DNA of 64,000 bases from UBA6059 sp964351595. Lineage in GTDB: Bacteria > Bacteroidota > Bacteroidia > Cytophagales > Cyclobacteriaceae. A program made the position numbers and the translations under genes. Below the pieces are notes generated by a model. It saw only the letters and a program-made list of their open reading frames with translations. It ran no database searches and was not told where the DNA came from. Shown piece after piece: positions 62,316 to 64,000 of this stretch. The first letter of the stretch is position 1; every line of letters starts with the position of its first letter. The stretch is from positions 1 through 64,000 of the forward strand of contig CAYGOT010000008.1 of assembly GCA_964351595.1 (NCBI GenBank), in the 5' to 3' direction.

Positions 62316-63725
62316 TTAGTTCGTTATAGGTCCTAAAAAATTTGTTTTGATTTCATCAATCAATTGATCGTCTTTATACAGCTCTATGACCAGCTTGGTC
62401 GTGACACCTGTGATTACCTCTTTCGGCAGCTCGATAAAGTAGACGCTCTCCATATTACCGGTTGCCGGTACTACCACGGCCTGTTCACCCACTCTCTTGA
62501 TGGTACCATCCGCTTGATCCTTGAGTCTCAGATCCAGATGGACATCATCAAATGTCTTGTTGATAAACTGGATATTGTAAAGGTTGCTGATACGGTTGTT
62601 CTCCTGCTCCTGGTAGAGCATTCCGGGTACGCGCATGATAGTGGCCTCCACATCCGTGCGCGTAACCAGCAGAAAGGAGAATAGCCCAAGTAATGCTGCC
62701 AACACCACCGAATAAGCCGCCATTCTGGGAGTGAACCTGGTCTTGATTTGCTCTTTGATTCCGTTGTAGGAGGCGTACCTGATCAGGCCTTTCGGCTTAT
62801 CAATCTTGGTCATCACATCATCGCAGGCGTCTATACAAGCAGTACAGTTGACACACTCCAGTTGAGTGCCGTTACGGATATCTATTCCGGTAGGACATGC
62901 ATGCACGCAAAGCTTACAGTCAATGCAGTCTCCTTTCTCTTCTGCGGGGGCACTCTTCTTTAATTTACCTCTGGGCTCTCCACGCAACCAGTCGTAAGCC
63001 ACCACGATGGATTCCTTGTCGAGAAGTACGCCCTGCAACCTACCGTAAGGGCACACGGCAATGCATGCCTGCTCCCTGAAATAGCTAAACACCCAATAGA
63101 AAACTCCAGTAAAAGCGATCAAGCCCAGGAAACCTGTCATATGCTCCGTAGGTGACTGAGTGACTATCTCCTTCACCTGATCGATACCGATCAGATAGGC
63201 CATCAGCGTATGTGCGATCAGGACAGAAATGGCAATGAATATACCATGCTTAGTGGCCCGCTTGATGATCTTATCCTTATTCCAAGGCATCTTATCAAGC
63301 CTCCGCTGTTTGTTGGCATCCCCTTCGATCCAGTACTCGATCTTGCGAAAGACCATCTCCATGAAGAGGGTCTGTGGGCATGCCCAGCCGCACCATATCC
63401 TCCCAAAAACTACCGTAAAAAGGATAATGAATACAAACAAGGCGATCATACCAATACCCAGGATATGAAAATCCTGCGGCCAGAATGGAACTCCAAACAA
63501 TATAAACTTCCGCTCAAATACGTTGAAGAGAAACATTGGATTTCCATTCCAGCTAAGGAATGGTCCTGTGAATAATAACGAAAGCAGGATTATCGTGACG
63601 ATAATCCTGGCATTGTGGAATGAGCCGGACGGCTTTTTTGGATAAACCCAGATCCTATTTCCCTCCTTGTCTACAGTCCCGATGGTGTCACGGAACTCCT
63701 CATCAAATTCATATAGGTTCTCCAT
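62316..63725 (-). CDS. ccoG: Cytochrome c oxidase accessory protein CcoG (FixG/RdxA)
   Basis: Encodes 469 residues with a polyferredoxin-like membrane protein layout. Several N-terminal helices (about 35-225) are followed by an Fe-S region with CIDCKLCVHACPTG and CVNCTACIDACDDV, and an additional CGWACPQTLFME segment near residue 112. The C-terminal periplasmic domain is Ig-like. CcoG reduces copper for assembly of cbb3 oxidase in other bacteria. It lies 15 bp after ccoP in the operon. Confidence 0.95.
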   Translation of the reverse strand: MENLYEFDEEFRDTIGTVDKEGNRIWVYPKKPSGSFHNARIIVTIILLSLLFTGPFLSWNGNPMFLFNVFERKFILFGVPFWPQDFHILGIGMIALFVFIILFTVVFGRIWCGWACPQTLFMEMVFRKIEYWIEGDANKQRRLDKMPWNKDKIIKRATKHGIFIAISVLIAHTLMAYLIGIDQVKEIVTQSPTEHMTGFLGLIAFTGVFYWVFSYFREQACIAVCPYGRLQGVLLDKESIVVAYDWLRGEPRGKLKKSAPAEEKGDCIDCKLCVHACPTGIDIRNGTQLECVNCTACIDACDDVMTKIDKPKGLIRYASYNGIKEQIKTRFTPRMAAYSVVLAALLGLFSFLLVTRTDVEATIMRVPGMLYQEQENNRISNLYNIQFINKTFDDVHLDLRLKDQADGTIKRVGEQAVVVPATGNMESVYFIELPKEVITGVTTKLVIELYKDDQLIDEIKTNFLGPITN

Positions 63726-63740
63726 AAATTGGCGCCTGCT

Positions 63741-64000
63741 CTAATTATTGGCTTGTACTTCCGTAGATGCTTCTTCTGTCGACGCTTCACCAGCCGGGGC
63801 TGCCGCAGGTTCATACAGATCCCCCTGAGGCTCCTTACCATTGGCCGGGGTGGTACCCTGGAACGTAAGGATGTAGCTTGAGACATCTCTCATATCTGCG
63901 GGGCTTAGTTGATCCTGCCAAGCGATCATACCTTTTTCGGGTACGCCGTACTTCACTACTCTGAAGATATCTTGCATTGATCCACCGTGTATCCAGTACT
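63741..64000 (-). CDS. ccoP: cbb3-type cytochrome c oxidase subunit III (C-terminal part)
   Basis: Only the C-terminal part is in the window (about 86 residues); the gene continues past the right edge. The sequence WIHGGSMQDIFRVV, then KGMIAWQDQLSPADM and VSSYILTFQG, matches the second cytochrome c domain of CcoP; the heme CxxCH motifs would lie outside the window. The C-terminal tail is acidic and Ala/Pro/Glu-rich (PAAAPAGEASTEEASTEVQ). This is the electron-input subunit of the high-affinity cbb3 terminal oxidase; ccoN and ccoO are expected just beyond the edge. Confidence 0.92.
   Translation of the reverse strand, partial: YWIHGGSMQDIFRVVKYGVPEKGMIAWQDQLSPADMRDVSSYILTFQGTTPANGKEPQGDLYEPAAAPAGEASTEEASTEVQANN

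Noticed and set aside
1..64000. tRNA, rRNA, riboswitch or CRISPR array
   Set aside because: No cloverleaf, ribosomal RNA segment, known aptamer core or regularly spaced repeat was recognised on either strand; a dedicated search could still find a small RNA.

Overview
The window looks like chromosome of a marine-type Bacteroidetes bacterium, most likely a member of the Cytophagales (inference). Support: mid-40s GC by eye; many candidate promoters of the Bacteroidetes type (TAnnTTTG -7 element) close to start codons; two huge secreted proteins carrying the two kinds of type IX secretion C-terminal signal (a CHU_C/gliding-associated tail and a YPNPA-type tail); LytS/LytTR two-component genes, DUF5723 and DUF3857 proteins, and the cbb3-oxidase set ccoP-ccoG-fixH-safE in the usual Bacteroidetes order. 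No rRNA, tRNA, CRISPR array, prophage or classical transposase was seen. Gene density is high, with many 1-17 bp overlaps, and nine genes appear to start with GTG or TTG.

Layout. 0-9 kb: a secreted hypothetical protein, ferrochelatase, a cysteine desulfurase/phosphoglucosamine mutase operon, a small NqrM-like membrane protein, mazG, deoD, an orphan receiver protein and a Tyr/Gly-rich secreted protein. 9-16.5 kb: a giant soluble PAS/GAF histidine kinase overlapping its receiver gene, a pirin, a DUF1304 membrane protein and a TPR protein. 16.6-27 kb: the CHU_C surface protein, NADP-type glutamate dehydrogenase, the ELWxxDGT-repeat surface protein and a secreted M24 peptidase. 27-33 kb: an operon of three DUF3857/transglutaminase-like proteins, two of which lack the catalytic Cys and His. 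33-38 kb: a SRPBCC-like protein, an SH3-like secreted protein, a LytS/LytTR pair, a REP-like palindrome, radA and a RelE/ParE-type toxin-antitoxin pair. 38-45 kb: an outer-membrane DUF5723 protein with a strongly basic tail, a lipoprotein, an ACC-deaminase-family enzyme divergent from an RluA-type pseudouridine synthase (their start codons overlap), HicA/HicB and pheA. 45-55 kb: an S41 lipoprotein protease, glyA-tatC-rpiB, a polytopic membrane protein, rbfA, a LolC/E-like permease and a SNF2 helicase. 55.3-56.4 kb: a tandem array of two ~485-bp units, each a small GIY-YIG nuclease gene bracketed by inverted stem-loop repeats, followed by a lone third left end. 56.6-64 kb: a MacB/FtsX-type permease behind a sigma-54-like promoter, an ankyrin protein divergent from OxyR, YefM-YoeB, and the cbb3 oxidase accessory genes running off the right edge into ccoP.

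The most unusual element is the GIY-YIG/stem-loop tandem array: it has the architecture of a REP-plus-nuclease system (as in REP/RAYT) but with a GIY-YIG enzyme, and the outer and inner stem-loops show compensatory base changes. Other points worth a look are the divergent genes whose start codons share one CATG, a YefM operator overlapping its own -7 element, the paired pseudo-transglutaminases, and the OxyR-ankyrin divergent pair.
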